64,000 nucleotides of DNA from Circinella minor (lineage: Eukaryota; Mucoromycota; Mucoromycetes; Mucorales; Lichtheimiaceae): contig JAEPRB010000134.1 in assembly GCA_016758965.1 (NCBI GenBank), forward strand, positions 1-64,000, in the 5' to 3' direction. The position numbers and the translations under genes are program-made. Below, piece by piece: positions 48,611 to 60,074 of this stretch; the stretch's first letter is position 1; each line of letters opens with the position of its first letter. The notes beneath the pieces were generated by a model. That model did not search any database and was not told the origin of the DNA. It saw only the letters and a program-made list of their open reading frames with translations.

Positions 48611-50659
48611 TTATTCAATGGTATATGTCTGCTCAGGTAATGGGTAACCAGAAAGAAAATAACCTCCAGGGTTGTACATTTTAATCCTACCAACAACTTC
48701 ATAATAATAATTATTATCATTACTACTACTGCTGCTGTTGCTGCTGTTACCAACACGTTCTTTCTTCCTGATTATTGGATAATATATATTATCATTACTC
48801 TCAAATGATATCCCAGTGAGTATAACGTGTTGATGTTTTGCAATAGCAATATCATTTTCCGTCAAGAAGAGTCCATTGATGGTTGCATATTTTTGGTTTG
48901 CCTTTGGAACATACCAAAACAAATTCTCTTTCCGTATCTCCATGAAGTTCGACAAGAATCGAAGATACTTTGTAATTCTATTAAAAACTTTGTTTTTGTT
49001 GTCAATACTTTTATTCCAATCAACAATAGGAAGAGAAAAATTCTTTAGCACCAGATTTTTAGTAATGTCTTGGCTAGGTAACTTTATAGAAATTCCAAGA
49101 TGTGCATGTTGACGATTTGTATAATATTCTGGAAGTGTAGGGGGTAAATCATTGTATACGAGTGTGAAAAGTCCTTGCACAATATACTTTTTGGTGCTTA
49201 TGACCCCTGTACATGTTACTTTTAAACTTCTTCCAATGATGGTGTAGTTCTTAAATAATGTCGTTTTTATTGTATCATTAAGATGCTCTCCATTACTGAG
49301 ATTGCCACACCAGGATGGCATATTGTATTTTTGAACGGGAGCCCTACATGCAGCTTCTGTCGTTGTCGTTGTTGTTGCTGAGGTAGATATTGTTATTCTA
49401 CTTCCACTAGTTGTTGTTTTATTCTCATTAGTTGTCCGCGATGAAGACGATAGTGATGATGATGATCCGGTGGTTTTCGTCTTGCATTTGTAATTAGCGG
49501 TAGTATTGTAGTCTTTGAGCAACATAATACTAACGTCTTTCTTCGCCAAAAGTCCATACAGCTGTACCATCAAATCTTCACATGGTTTATGAGAGTCAAT
49601 GGCTGATTTCTTAATAATTTTAGGAAAAAGATTGGCAAGAGCATACACTTGGTCATAATCATTGGTTGTAGTTCGCATATTTAGATGGCGTAAAATGTTT
49701 GGAATGCTGTATTTTTCTTTATATACTGATAACTTGAGAAGCTTTCCAATATAACCATCTAAATGTATCTTTTTGTTGTTGCTGTTGACATCGTCACCAA
49801 TTAACAAGTGAGCGTTTTGACCAATGAAAAGTATCTTTTTAGAATTAATTGTCTCTACCAATGTCCATAATTGTTTAATCCACTGAGAATTTGATATTTC
49901 TTCATTTGCCGTTTGATAGAATAATTTAGCCATTTTCTTATGAAGCAACTGATTATCGTCTGCTTCTATTGGCATAGTGTCGCGGATATTGAGTACTTTT
50001 TCTTTTTTAATACAAAATTCAGGCACAAGTGCCAATGTATAATAAGCATTATTGTATATTCGATATATGTTGCGTGTTTCGTTATCTTTCTCTTCAAGGT
50101 TGTTTGGATTGATACACATTTGATCGTACCATAGGTATTTAATGTTGAAATCTTGACAGATTTGTTGAATAATACTTTCAAACGTTACATATCTTTTATT
50201 GTTGTTCTTCCCTTGATAGTCTCGACGAATATATTGTTTGAGTTTTCTGGTGATTCTTCCTTTTAATGTAGAACGATTGTGTGTAGTGCTGGTCATAAAT
50301 GTTGTTAGATTTTCAGCAATAATGTGCTTGCCTCGATCAACTCTAGCATTTTTCTTTGTATTATTTCGATTATTCATGGTGATGATATCACCAGATTGGT
50401 TCCATGAATAAGATAATGCACAGTATCCTTCATTTACTTGAGAGCCAAGGATTACTTGCATGTCAGATATTCGAACAAGTTTTGTTGGCATAAACTTTGG
50501 TTTAGATACTACATCGTTCTTAGCGATGTCATTATTATTGTTTTTGTTATTATTGTCCGCAGTTGCTGATTTTGGTGGTGATGTAAATAATTTAACGGTG
50601 TTCAAATCAGGATTAGTCGGATCCAAAGTCCATTGTGTGGTTTCGTACGTGATATACAT
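48611..50659 (-). CDS. HET-domain (heterokaryon-incompatibility-like) protein
   Basis: A single exon of 682 residues. The HET domain occupies roughly residues 78-215 with its three blocks: YCALSYSWNQ (79-88), IKYLWYDQMCINPNN (173-187) and ETRNIYRIYNNAYYTLALVPE (194-214). A ~75-residue insert separates the first two. After it comes a helical region, then Ser/Thr/Asn homopolymers (around 405-450) and a C-terminal segment without known motifs. In ascomycetes, HET domains trigger programmed cell death after non-self recognition and belong to the TIR-like fold; outside ascomycetes the role is unproven. No N-terminal NACHT or C-terminal repeat domain is seen. The start ATG at 50659 is the first in frame. 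Confidence 0.8.
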   Translation of the reverse strand: MYITYETTQWTLDPTNPDLNTVKLFTSPPKSATADNNNKNNNNDIAKNDVVSKPKFMPTKLVRISDMQVILGSQVNEGYCALSYSWNQSGDIITMNNRNNTKKNARVDRGKHIIAENLTTFMTSTTHNRSTLKGRITRKLKQYIRRDYQGKNNNKRYVTFESIIQQICQDFNIKYLWYDQMCINPNNLEEKDNETRNIYRIYNNAYYTLALVPEFCIKKEKVLNIRDTMPIEADDNQLLHKKMAKLFYQTANEEISNSQWIKQLWTLVETINSKKILFIGQNAHLLIGDDVNSNNKKIHLDGYIGKLLKLSVYKEKYSIPNILRHLNMRTTTNDYDQVYALANLFPKIIKKSAIDSHKPCEDLMVQLYGLLAKKDVSIMLLKDYNTTANYKCKTKTTGSSSSLSSSSRTTNENKTTTSGSRITISTSATTTTTTEAACRAPVQKYNMPSWCGNLSNGEHLNDTIKTTLFKNYTIIGRSLKVTCTGVISTKKYIVQGLFTLVYNDLPPTLPEYYTNRQHAHLGISIKLPSQDITKNLVLKNFSLPIVDWNKSIDNKNKVFNRITKYLRFLSNFMEIRKENLFWYVPKANQKYATINGLFLTENDIAIAKHQHVILTGISFESNDNIYYPIIRKKERVGNSSNSSSSSNDNNYYYEVVGRIKMYNPGGYFLSGYPLPEQTYTIE

Positions 50660-51999
50660 ACTTTTTATATGCTTTTATAAAAATGATTTGTATCTTTTTA
50701 ATTTTATAAAATAGAGTATTATAATTTAAGTTTGAAAGCATAAGAAAAAGAACTTTAAAACTTACCAGTTGTTGTAGGAATATTAATGAATGTAATTATT
50801 TGTATATAAATTTAATAGTGAAAAGAATGTGCATTGTCGAAATAAAACTTTCTGTGCAATTATAGATATATAACTTAGAGAATGTTCATAATAATAAGAG
50901 TTTGTTTATCAAACAAAAAGAGAAGAAAAAATAAAAGAAAAAAACAAAATTAAAAAAATAATAATAATAAAAGGAATACAAAAAAAGAAATGAGGCAAGC
51001 ATCTACTCAAATATGGAAATCATCTTTATCTGAAGAAACCAGGGAAGAAATGAAGAGAACATTTTGGTGCTACATAACATATATAAGGGTAACACAACTA
51101 AGCCGATTTGATACATTTCTTATATACGATAAATTGATTTGTTTTATTCTAAGTCCCCATTAAACATATTGTCCGGTTGGACATACTTGTTTGGCACAGT
51201 TCATAATTTTTAAGTTTGATAATAAAAAACCCTGTGGTGAGTATAGGAAAAAGGTCATTGGGGGAAAGAACTAGGTACATGAACAAAAAGTCAATTCTTC
51301 AAGTATGTGGTTAAAGGAATTAATGTGTATAAATAGAGAAGAAAGAGAGCAAAAATTTTCGAGTTGGGTGTTTAATATATGGGTACCAAGGGAGTAGTAG
51401 CGTTTGTCAATTTAGTCTGAGTCTGTTCAAGAAGGTTGTGAATCAGTTTAAAGCAAATATGCTTGTCCGAGTGGGTCGATGTATTGTTGTTGGTTGGTGG
51501 AGGGGTGTAGTTGACATGCGTCGACTTCACCATCACTTGTATTTACGGTAAGTGTCTCCTGTTAAACACCGACCATATTTGTTTGAGACAGCTCTTACAT
51601 GTATGTAAAGAAAAATAAAAACTTTGTTGCCATGGCAGGGAAAAATACATAGGAATAAAGAAAAAGATACTTGAGAGGGATTTGGAAGGGTCAAACCAGC
51701 GTGTGTCAAAGGTTTGCAATTAGCGAGCGAGTGCGTACTTTGTTAGAGAAAGATAAGGGGGAAAGGTCTGATATTATTATTATTAGTATTATTAATCAAC
51801 CGATAAGTGGATCCTGTAAATGGTTCCGGATTAAAAAAGGTCTTTACATAGTAAGCTCAGGAGGAGGAGGAGGAGGAGGAGGAGGAGGATCAATCCAAGT
51901 TATTATTCCTTGGCCTGGATTTTCATCCTGATATTGTTGTTGGTTGAATGTTTACGAGTGTCTAATTCGGCTAAGATTGAGCATACGACAGGTCATGTT
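50660..51999. other. Spacer with (GGA)n microsatellite and decayed fragments
   Basis: HET-gene promoter, then sequence with broken reading frames on the minus strand. A (GGA) repeat of about ten units lies at 51859-51889. No intact gene. Confidence 0.5.
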
Positions 52000-52007
52000 G
52001 CTTCTAA

Positions 52008-52364
52008 TTATTGGATTCGTGATGCAGAAGATGGTTTACTTTTTGGCAGACAATTAAGGATATAGGAGAGTGGATCGTCAGCTTTAGTGATGTGTGTTTT
52101 AAGGCGCTTATATATATGTAGACAATGAATTGAATGTTGTTTGGGGAACTTAGAGGAGAACCATGTCATGCATGTTTTGGGTTTGCCGTCAGGTAGCCAC
52201 CCGATTCTCCAACGTATACATCTGCTTTGTTCCTTTCGTGTTATCGTAAACCACATTATTGGGTCTACTCCTAACGTGATGCCATAATTTTTGGGTAGTT
52301 CCATTTTCTGTAATAAAAGTAAAGCAGTCAATTTTTCTGGTACAAGTAAAATGGAGAAAGTCAA
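52008..52364 (-). pseudogene. Retroelement-like fragment (Cys/His region after the polymerase domain)
   Basis: An open minus-strand piece whose reading contains RIGWLPDGKPKTCMTW, then HSIHCLHIYKRL and DDPLSYILNCLP. This order resembles, from memory, the Cys/His-containing segment downstream of the reverse transcriptase in LINE-like elements of Mucoromycota. Flanking frames on both sides are broken, so it is a decayed fragment. The family call is tentative. Confidence 0.4.
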
Positions 52365-52508
52365 TGTTTGAGCCCTTTTGAGCCTTATAGCTTTACTCTA
52401 CTTATTTTTGTTATTGTTTTTTATTAAATTTCAATACCATATAAAAATTCATAACTGATACTGTTGACTAGAGTATGAGGTATTATTAAGCTGAATGAGG
52501 TGCGTCAT

Positions 52509-52623
52509 AGTACCCAAAAATAAAAAAGATACCTTCCTTCAGCCATTTTTGGATAGCTTTGGGTACTTCTGGGCTCGTTTAGTGGCGAAGTACCCAAATT
52601 TTCAGTGGCTAAGTACCCAAAAA
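52509..52623. repeat. Cluster of AGTACCCAAA repeats
   Basis: AGTACCCAAA occurs directly at 52509, 52589 and 52612, and inverted at 52558. The last two sit in a longer direct repeat, AGTGGC(G/T)AAGTACCCAAA. A single inverted copy (TTTTGGGTACTT) is at 41929. Confidence 0.7.
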
Positions 52624-52630
52624 CCCGAAT

Positions 52631-52822
52631 AAGGAACTTTTACTACCTAACGTTGTGCGACAAGCTGCAAGAGTTTTTGATCCACTGACTTCAGCCCTTT
52701 TGGAAGAAAGATTAGTATTTTTATGTTGTCTAATTGCTGATTTTAGATCAGTTGGCGATGGTGTTTCTATTGTGTTGTTGTATAAGCTGAATATAGGAGA
52801 CCGGTATAATTTGCTCCAATGA
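52631..52822 (+). pseudogene. Coding-like fragment of unknown family
   Basis: The + strand is open for ~63 codons with a protein-like reading (KELLLPNVVRQAARVFDP, later LEERLVFLCCLIADFRSVGDG, then YKLNIGDRYNLLQ) ending at TGA 52820-52822. There is no ATG. A further piece (KKLGFKLAKCMN) appears after a possible acceptor at 52875. It is likely a decayed gene or repeat family. Confidence 0.4.
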
Positions 52823-53274
52823 CTACATATTTTCTATTTTGATGGTTGTTAAAGAAACTTATTTTTTAATACAGCCAAAAAGCTAGGGTTCAAACTCGCA
52901 AAGTGCATGAATATGGAGAACATATAAATATTATTGCAATATAATAATAAATTAATTATTTCCTATTGTTCTATCTACTACTGTATAAGGTTTGGATCAT
53001 TATTTTTGATAGATTGCTAAAAGATGGAATGATAGTGAGAAGCTTTGATTGATCAGCAAAAAGCTTAAACATCCTAAGAAATTCTTGATTGGTCTGGATT
53101 TTTAAAAGCTGATCAAGGCAAGTACTTCCTTCTGCTAGTGCTGTTTTGAATATTGCTGTCGCTCGATTTCTTTTTAAGTCTTCTCGATGATGTTATTTTT
53201 TGTCATCAATACAGCACTTGCTTAAATGATGTTTGTATTTTGGAATCGGAATAAATTCATGATGTGAGAGCTCA

Positions 53275-53487
53275 TCATACAATCACTTTTTCAATAGCTA
53301 GTTTTCTCCTCTTGGCTTCGTTAGCTTTTTCAGAATCAGGATGATCTTTGAAAGAGTCTAATTTCTGACTCATACAAGTTTGAAACAATCGTAGCATCGG
53401 ATGCCGTGTCCACTGTTCATAACCAAGTACTTCGTTAGAGAGGATTTGTTTGGGCACGGCTAAAGTGAATGAGGCAGTGAAAGCCAA
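53275..53487 (-). pseudogene. Coding-like fragment of unknown family
   Basis: A 70-codon minus-strand open frame with a hydrophilic, protein-like reading (EVLGYEQWTRHPMLRLFQTC, then KANEAKRRKLAIEKV). No recognised domain and no intact flanking exons. Part of the decayed 51-55 kb block. Confidence 0.3.
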
Positions 53488-53788
53488 TAAAAAAAGACTA
53501 TGACGTGATGCTGAGGCTTAAACACAGGTAACATAAAGCAACAGATTTTTACACAGGTGGTGAATTTCATTGGAAGCGAATATTGGAGAATGACCAACTT
53601 TATGAAAGCGTGGTCATTCTTGAAATAATGTGATAGTGGATGTTATTGCCAGACAGGTAATAACTCAACAAGTAGCACCCTCGGTTGTCAACCAAGTTGA
53701 TACAGCCATACTGTACAAAGTGTAACACTGGTTCGTTTGCCAAATAATTGTCTTTGTAAGAAAACTGATAAATTTCTAGTTAAATAAA

Positions 53789-53791
<3 letters not shown>

Positions 53792-53835
<44 letters not shown>
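53792..53835 (+). repeat. 44-base poly-A tract preceded by AATAAA
   Basis: Forty-four consecutive A, with AATAAA a few bases before (~53783). This is the arrangement left by retroposition of a polyadenylated transcript on the + strand, though simple slippage could extend any A run in this AT-rich genome. Confidence 0.7.
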
Positions 53836-53837
<2 letters not shown>

Positions 53838-53875
53838 TACGGCCAGTGACAATATTGAGTAAATAGGATGCCATC

Positions 53876-54229
53876 CGCAAACAGAACGAATTCTTGGTCA
53901 CAGAAGGCTTTGATTTAGGTGAGAAGTATACAATTTCGAGATTATACAGTTTTCTTTGGGATCGAGCATTTTTATTTGACGATACATTTTATGTCAAGAG
54001 AGCTGAATGCTACTCTGAAGTCATCAAAAAACTAAAAGAAAGCAACAAAGTCCTAGCACAGCAGCGAGTAGATTTCATATTGAAAAGTAATCACGATGAA
54101 TCTGATTATCTCACCTTAGAAGAGAAGTTCACAGGTGACGTAGCGAAATATGATTATAAAAAAAAGGAAAACAGATGCAACGTAATATGTTTACACTTTG
54201 GTCGAAATGGCTCAATTCGAAAGTCTTGA
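53876..54229 (+). pseudogene. Coding-like fragment of unknown family
   Basis: A + strand open frame of about 115 codons with hydrophilic protein-like reading (FDLGEKYTISRLYSFLWDRA, then YSEVIKKLKESNKVLAQQ and ESDYLTLEEKFTGD). No start context or domain recognised. It may belong with the fragment at 54476 to one decayed gene. Confidence 0.4.
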
Positions 54230-54475
54230 TTAGCGAACTGGAGTCAGTGACTTGCTAATGGAAAGCAAGAAAACTGACTGTATTTGTAACTCGCATGTTA
54301 CCATCCGGCCAATTTATTACATACAAGAAATGTACTGCTACAAGTATAGCATCCCTTTCTGGCTGATATGCAGTAGTAGCTCGCTTACTATAAGTAAGTC
54401 TCTCTGTTAAACGGCCTTGTCACTCTAAATCATATGAAATTGATAACTATGATGTAAGTTATTGAAAAGTATTCA

Positions 54476-54688
54476 AATGACAATTTGGACCTTTCTGTTA
54501 ATACTGATCAGGAATTTGTCATTTACTATAGATCAAGCCAGGAATCAGAAGGTGGCGCTAAAGAGAAAGAAGAGCCTGGGTATGTCTATGAAGCCTTATC
54601 AAAATTAAAATCGGCGCAGCGCCCAGATAGTATTCTTAGCCGGGCTGATTGGGAACAATTGATTCTTGGTGATGTAAATCAAGTCTAG
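54476..54688 (+). pseudogene. Coding-like fragment of unknown family
   Basis: The + strand is open to TAG at 54686, reading (DLSVNTDQEFVIYYRSSQES, then EALSKLKSAQRPDSILSRAD and WEQLILGDVNQV). Typical coding composition, unlike the surrounding AT-rich spacer, but there is no recognised domain. Possibly the 3' exon of the gene decayed at 53876. Confidence 0.4.
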
Positions 54689-56783
54689 GAAAGAAGTGAA
54701 TAGGGGGTTTTAAAAATGAAACTTTTCGCAGTTTTCGTGAAATCTGCGTCTCTACGTATCGGTCAAACTCATTTAACAATAAAGTTCATACGTAGCAAAA
54801 ATACATAGTTGGAATATTATTATCGATTGTATCATTTCGTTTAAAAATAAAGACATTAGATGATTTCTCCAGTCATTCTTTTTAGTTTACCTCAATTTAA
54901 TATTCTGTAAATACAAAATCTGTAAGAAATTGTTTTTACATGCTGTGTCTATTATTCATCCATTCGATATATGTAGAGAATTATCAAGGCTATCTAGTTT
55001 CAATCTGCGGATAAAAAAAACTCTATTCGTATGGTGTAGAGCATGTGTTGAAGAGCTAGACCTCTAATTTCTTCATACCCGATTATTTTTATGTCTGTAA
55101 CCTTCTTCAAATACAACAGAAACTAGAAATGAGCAGAAGAGAAGATTTTGAAATGAAATCAAAGCACTCGAAGAATTAGATGTCACATCACAGAATTATT
55201 ATAATTATTACATTATAATAATAAGCTAACTATTTCCTATTATGCAATCTACTATAGTATTTTACTTTGATTGACTAATAAAAACTTTTTGAGCCCTTTT
55301 GTTGTGAAAATGAAAGCTTTGGTTTAGCTAAAAAAAAAACTTGAACACTCTGATTTTTAACCACAAATCACTGTATTATTAGTATTGAACTACGTATAAA
55401 CGAGATTTATAACTCGTGGAAATACAGATCCTACCAGTGAATGGAACAATTCATTGTTACCTATATAAATGAACATTTAATTTGATATAATATATAACTC
55501 AATTTTTTTTATTATCTAAACGATCTAGGCCATTGAAGGGATTTAGTTAGAATTCCAGACATCACTTCTTTTGTGTGTCTCATTTACATGAACCTAACAC
55601 AAAAACCTGCAAGTTATGCGGTAATAGAAAATATTTGACACATACGTATTAGTACCGAAAAATGTCATAAGTTTTCCAATTGAATTTTTTTTTTTTTACT
55701 TTCTTTAAAAACAATAACAAACAGTATATACAAGTTATATAAAAATTACATTTTCTAAAAAAAAATCAGTTTGGGATATGTTCATATAACTCGTAAAAAA
55801 TATTAAGAATATTGTTTAGATTTCTCGCAATTGATTAACAGCTAATACAGTTTCATACTTTTTTTTTACTGGTACCAACCTTAACCTTTTATGGAATTAA
55901 AGCCTTATGCTCGGAACACACGGATTTTTTTTTTCATTCCCCACACCTATAATGTGATGTTACGTATGAAAACAAAAAAGGTGACAGATTTTTATTTTGA
56001 TTTGTTTGATCTGCCTTTTCCAGGATATTTTTTTCCTCTATTAAAAAAAAAGTTTAATAGTATTCCCACGGCAACAATGAAAATTTATTTACCATGGTAA
56101 TATGGTTATCCCCCCCCTTCTCCCCGAAAAAGAAAAGGAAAGAAATGTGATGATTCATCTTAACACAAAGAGAGTGAGTTGAAAGTATTTAACTTAGGGG
56201 GGTTAGACATTTTTATAAGAGAAATTCTACTTTATCAATGACATAATACATGCACTAAATAAATACCTTTGGAAGTGTCATATATCTTAAAAACAACTTT
56301 AGAAGCAAATAGTTAGAGATCGACTCATTATTATGATTTGATATGTTTCATTCCATTATTACAATTAACTCCAGCATTTATATAAATCAGGTCAAACTAA
56401 TTAAAACGGAGCATTTGTAAAAGCTGCGTGAATCACTAAACTCCACATTTCCATTCACAGTTAATCTGAGCTGTACCTTTTTTTATTTAATAAAGCCAAG
56501 AGTTTATAATACAAAAGGATAACGTCGATCGAAAATAAAAATAAAAAGAGTTTCGTTTTTAATTGAACCCCACACATAATATCTACCTTTTACAACGTGA
56601 CACATCTTTTTTTTACATTTCTTAATTTTCCTATATTTTTTTTTCTTTTTCTTATTTTACTACTCTCTTACTTTTTTTTTTTTACTTCTTTACCTTAAAA
56701 GAGTAAAAGAAACCCTCCTTTTTTTTTTTTTGGTAAATAATAAAAAAAAAAAAACTATATTTTATCAGTAAATATATTAGCGA
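54689..56783. other. 2.1-kb gene-poor spacer and promoter of the tail-anchored protein
   Basis: No gene seen. A piece at ~55199-55262 resembles 52934-52990 (shared CTATTTCCTATT...CTACTATAGTA-like sequence), so parts of the decayed block are duplicated. The last 200 bases are T-runs directly before the start codon, like other leaders here. Confidence 0.5.
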
Positions 56784-58414
56784 ATGGAGTTTGATGAGGT
56801 CAATCACTTTGTTAAACATGGAAAATCAACATCGACACCATTGGACGATCGTAACATTGCTGGATTGGGAATTGGAAGAATACCCTATTATCCTGATTTC
56901 CCGTATCCGCAAACCTTTACTAGCATCAATAATAAGAAGCGTCCCATTACAGCCAAATTTGTTGACACAGTTCGACATCGATTAAGGAAATCGTCTAGTA
57001 TATCGACATCGGCCGTTAATAGTGATACTGAAGAGTATAACAATAACCAACAACAACAACAACAACAACGCCGTCCTTTGAAACGTGTACAAACATCACC
57101 TTTAAAAAATAATACAACACCTGAACCAATATTAATTAAATCAAAAACAACAGAACCAGCAACGGGAACAACTGATGAATATCCTCATTATCAAAGAAAA
57201 ATTGGAGGAGGTCGACGATTATTTCGATTAAGGAAGTCTAATAATAACAATAAAGAAAGAAGAGAAACAGGAAAAGTAGAAGGATATTATACTTCTGTAG
57301 ATGATCCATTATATCATCGAAAAAAGCGGAGGCCTACTTTAACCGAGAATACTACCTCGATCCATCCTACAACAACAACAGCAATAAAAACAGGATTATG
57401 GAAACGAAGAAGACGAAAAAGAAGACCTTCTTCAGCAATTCAAATATCTTCTCCTATTGTTCCTCCAGCAATTACCACCAACACCATACCAATTAGCACG
57501 ACCACAGGAGGTATTATTCCATTACGGACTACATTATCATCACGTAAATTGGCTGCTTTACAAGTGATCAGTGATCAAATGCGAAGTTTTCATGTACCTT
57601 CTGACTGGGCAAGCATTTCAAGACCACATTTACTTTCTTCTGGATCTCCTCCACCACCTATTTTGGAAACCTTGGATCGACAAAGGGGTAGTCCAATGTA
57701 AGTTTCTTTTATATTATACTTTTATATTTTCTTCCTACTACTTTATTTTAATGTAGTAGACAGGTATATAGTATACACTCTTATATATTAATATTGTTGG
57801 GGGATTTTTTTTAATTTTTTAAAAAAAATTAGTACATTAGACAATGTGATTGATGATGTGACAGAAGGAATTTATCGATATCAATATTTGTGTGACCAAG
57901 AGCAAAAGCGAATTGAATCTAGTCGTCAGGAGATTGAGGAATATATTAAAAAATTACAACAACTGGATTGTAACGTGGAACAACTTAATAGTAAAATTGT
58001 ATTAGCACGCTCTGAGGGAATGAAACGAATGCAACACATGCTACAGGAAACACAACACCGATTGCCACTTGTAAAACAAGCATGGTTGAAACACAAGAAA
58101 ACAGTAGTGGCAATTGAAGGATATAATAAGAGTATGAATTATGCCGACCGGATTGTTGACTTACAGAGTAAAGTGATTGCTGCAAGGCAACGTCAAATTA
58201 CTTGGAATTGTGTTCAACGTTGGATTCCTTCTATTGGTACTTTTTTTTAATATTATTATATCGTTATTGTTTGCCATGGTTACATATTACTATGGTTTCC
58301 TTATATATACCTAATACTAAAAAAAAACTGCTTTTTATATACACATTTATAGTCATAGTTGTCATATCAGCATTAGTAGGTTTATTAATATCGTTTAATA
58401 CTACAACTATTTAG
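56784..58414 (+). CDS. Basic coiled-coil protein with C-terminal membrane anchor (unknown function)
   Basis: Exons 56784-57697, 57833-58236 and 58353-58414 give 459 residues. The first ~300 residues are a disordered, very basic region (RLFRLRK, KRRRKRRPS and similar) with Gln/Asn runs. Residues ~305-435 form a helical, heptad-like region (EGIYRYQYLCDQEQKRI, SRQEIEEYIKKLQQLDCNVE). The last ~20 residues (VIVVISALVGLLISF) are a single membrane span encoded mostly by the small third exon, leaving about five residues beyond, the geometry of a tail-anchored protein inserted into the ER or outer mitochondrial membrane. I recognise no family. A contact-site or cytoskeletal-linker role would fit, but that is a guess. 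Confidence 0.75.
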
Positions 58415-60074
58415 TCATCTAGTTCTCCTTTTTTTTTGTGGTCACTCTCATTCTTCATTCGAAAAAACAAAATCCAACTATATCATTATATATATATATA
58501 CTATTATTTTTAGATACCCCAACCTTATCTTATTTTATAATCACTCTATTTCACTATAACTTAATTCAAATATGTCTTTGTAATTTTAAAAAGTCCATTA
58601 TATTATCATTGATAATATAAAGTACTCCCCTTCCCCTTAAAGTCATCTCCTCTTTTTTCTTCTCTTTAATTCACCTCATTTCTCTTTATTTTGTGTCTCT
58701 TCTCCCCATCTCATCTTATTCATCAAACTATTGTCGATCATAATTATTCTTATTGTTGTACATATAATACCCTATTTTATTTTAATATTATTATACATTA
58801 TATATCATCTTTTACTTTTTTTTTCAACAAAAATATTCCAAACAAAGGCATATATGACAATAAGGATGTTTATAATCAATCATTTAATATAAAAATATAA
58901 ATATTAAAGACAAAAAAGGATTTAACTGCATGGTCTAAAATATACTGACCTCCCTTCTTTCTCTTTCTCTTTCTGTCCTTATTCCTTTTTTGCCTTTCAT
59001 ACGTATGTCTCCTCAACAGGGTACTTATATAGTCATATATATATATATATATAACAATGGTATAGTTCGCACGGATGTAACATGTCAGGAGAACAAAAAT
59101 AATGATTGATAAGGTAACTTTAAAAAAGAAAAAATCCATTTTAGGAGTAATATTATAAATCTCTTTTAAACAAACACACATGCATATATTACATATATAT
59201 TTCATAGTCTAATTGTTAAAAATATATGCGTTACATGCTATATATATATATATTTATATACTCATGATATAATAAGAAAAGACGGATGAAAAAGGTGAAT
59301 AGTCTAGTTTTTTTCTTTCTTTCTTTCTTTCACCCCATAGCTAAGGAGTAAAAAATAAAGTGAAATAAAAAGCTCTTTCTAAGATCGAAAAGGGAGAAAA
59401 CGAAAAGAGAAAAAAAAAACTTTTTGTTGTTGTTTGGGGCTTTTGATTCTTTTAGATAAGTGATACAGAAAAGAAGTGTATTCATTGTAAACAAATAGAT
59501 GGAAATCTCATCATCATCAATAAAAATAATTCTTATCGTTTTTTTAAAAATACATCTATTAATGCAAAAGTTATGTGTAAGGGTTACCTGACTTAATTTT
59601 ATAAACTCCATTTTTTTTTGTTTCATGCATGTATAATAATGTGATCTTCATCACATATATATATATATATATATATCTATGCTACGTATAAGATAGAAAC
59701 ACTTTTTTTTTTGTTTATTACGGTTCATTTAAAAAAAATCTCCTTGGCTCTGTTTTTTTTTTATTACAAAAAGAGAGAAAATGATGGTACACAGGTAAAA
59801 ATGATGGGTTATCTCATGCAACCCGACTGTCCCGCATGGATGAATTTGATTATTATGGTGAGGCATATCCTCTTTTGCTCCAAAATTTTTTTGGAAAAAA
59901 AAAGTGGCACCCCCTCAAAGATTTCAGTCACCACCAGAAAAGAGAGAAAAGAGATTTATTTATTTATTTCCTTTTCTTTCTTTCTTTTCTTTCTTTTTTT
60001 TTATATACCCTCTATTTTTTTTTCTATCTTTTTTTGAATCGATTATATATCCTCTTTTTTCATTCTTATACATA
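58415..60074. other. 1.7-kb spacer between tail-anchored and FYVE protein genes
   Basis: 3' UTR and promoter region with several (AT)n runs (about 59038-59052, 59240-59252, 59656-59676) and poly-T/pyrimidine runs (59311-59330; 59960-60050 directly before the FYVE start). No gene is supported; the open frame extending upstream of 60075 reads mostly Phe/Tyr/Pro from the T-rich leader. Confidence 0.6.

Noticed and set aside
58876..59205. 109-codon minus-strand ORF
   Set aside because: It spans an (AT)n run and poly-T/A tracts and lacks any motif.
59711..60074. Upstream in-frame extension of the FYVE protein and overlapping ORFs
   Set aside because: Translation is almost only Phe, Leu, Tyr and Pro from pyrimidine runs, typical of a leader.
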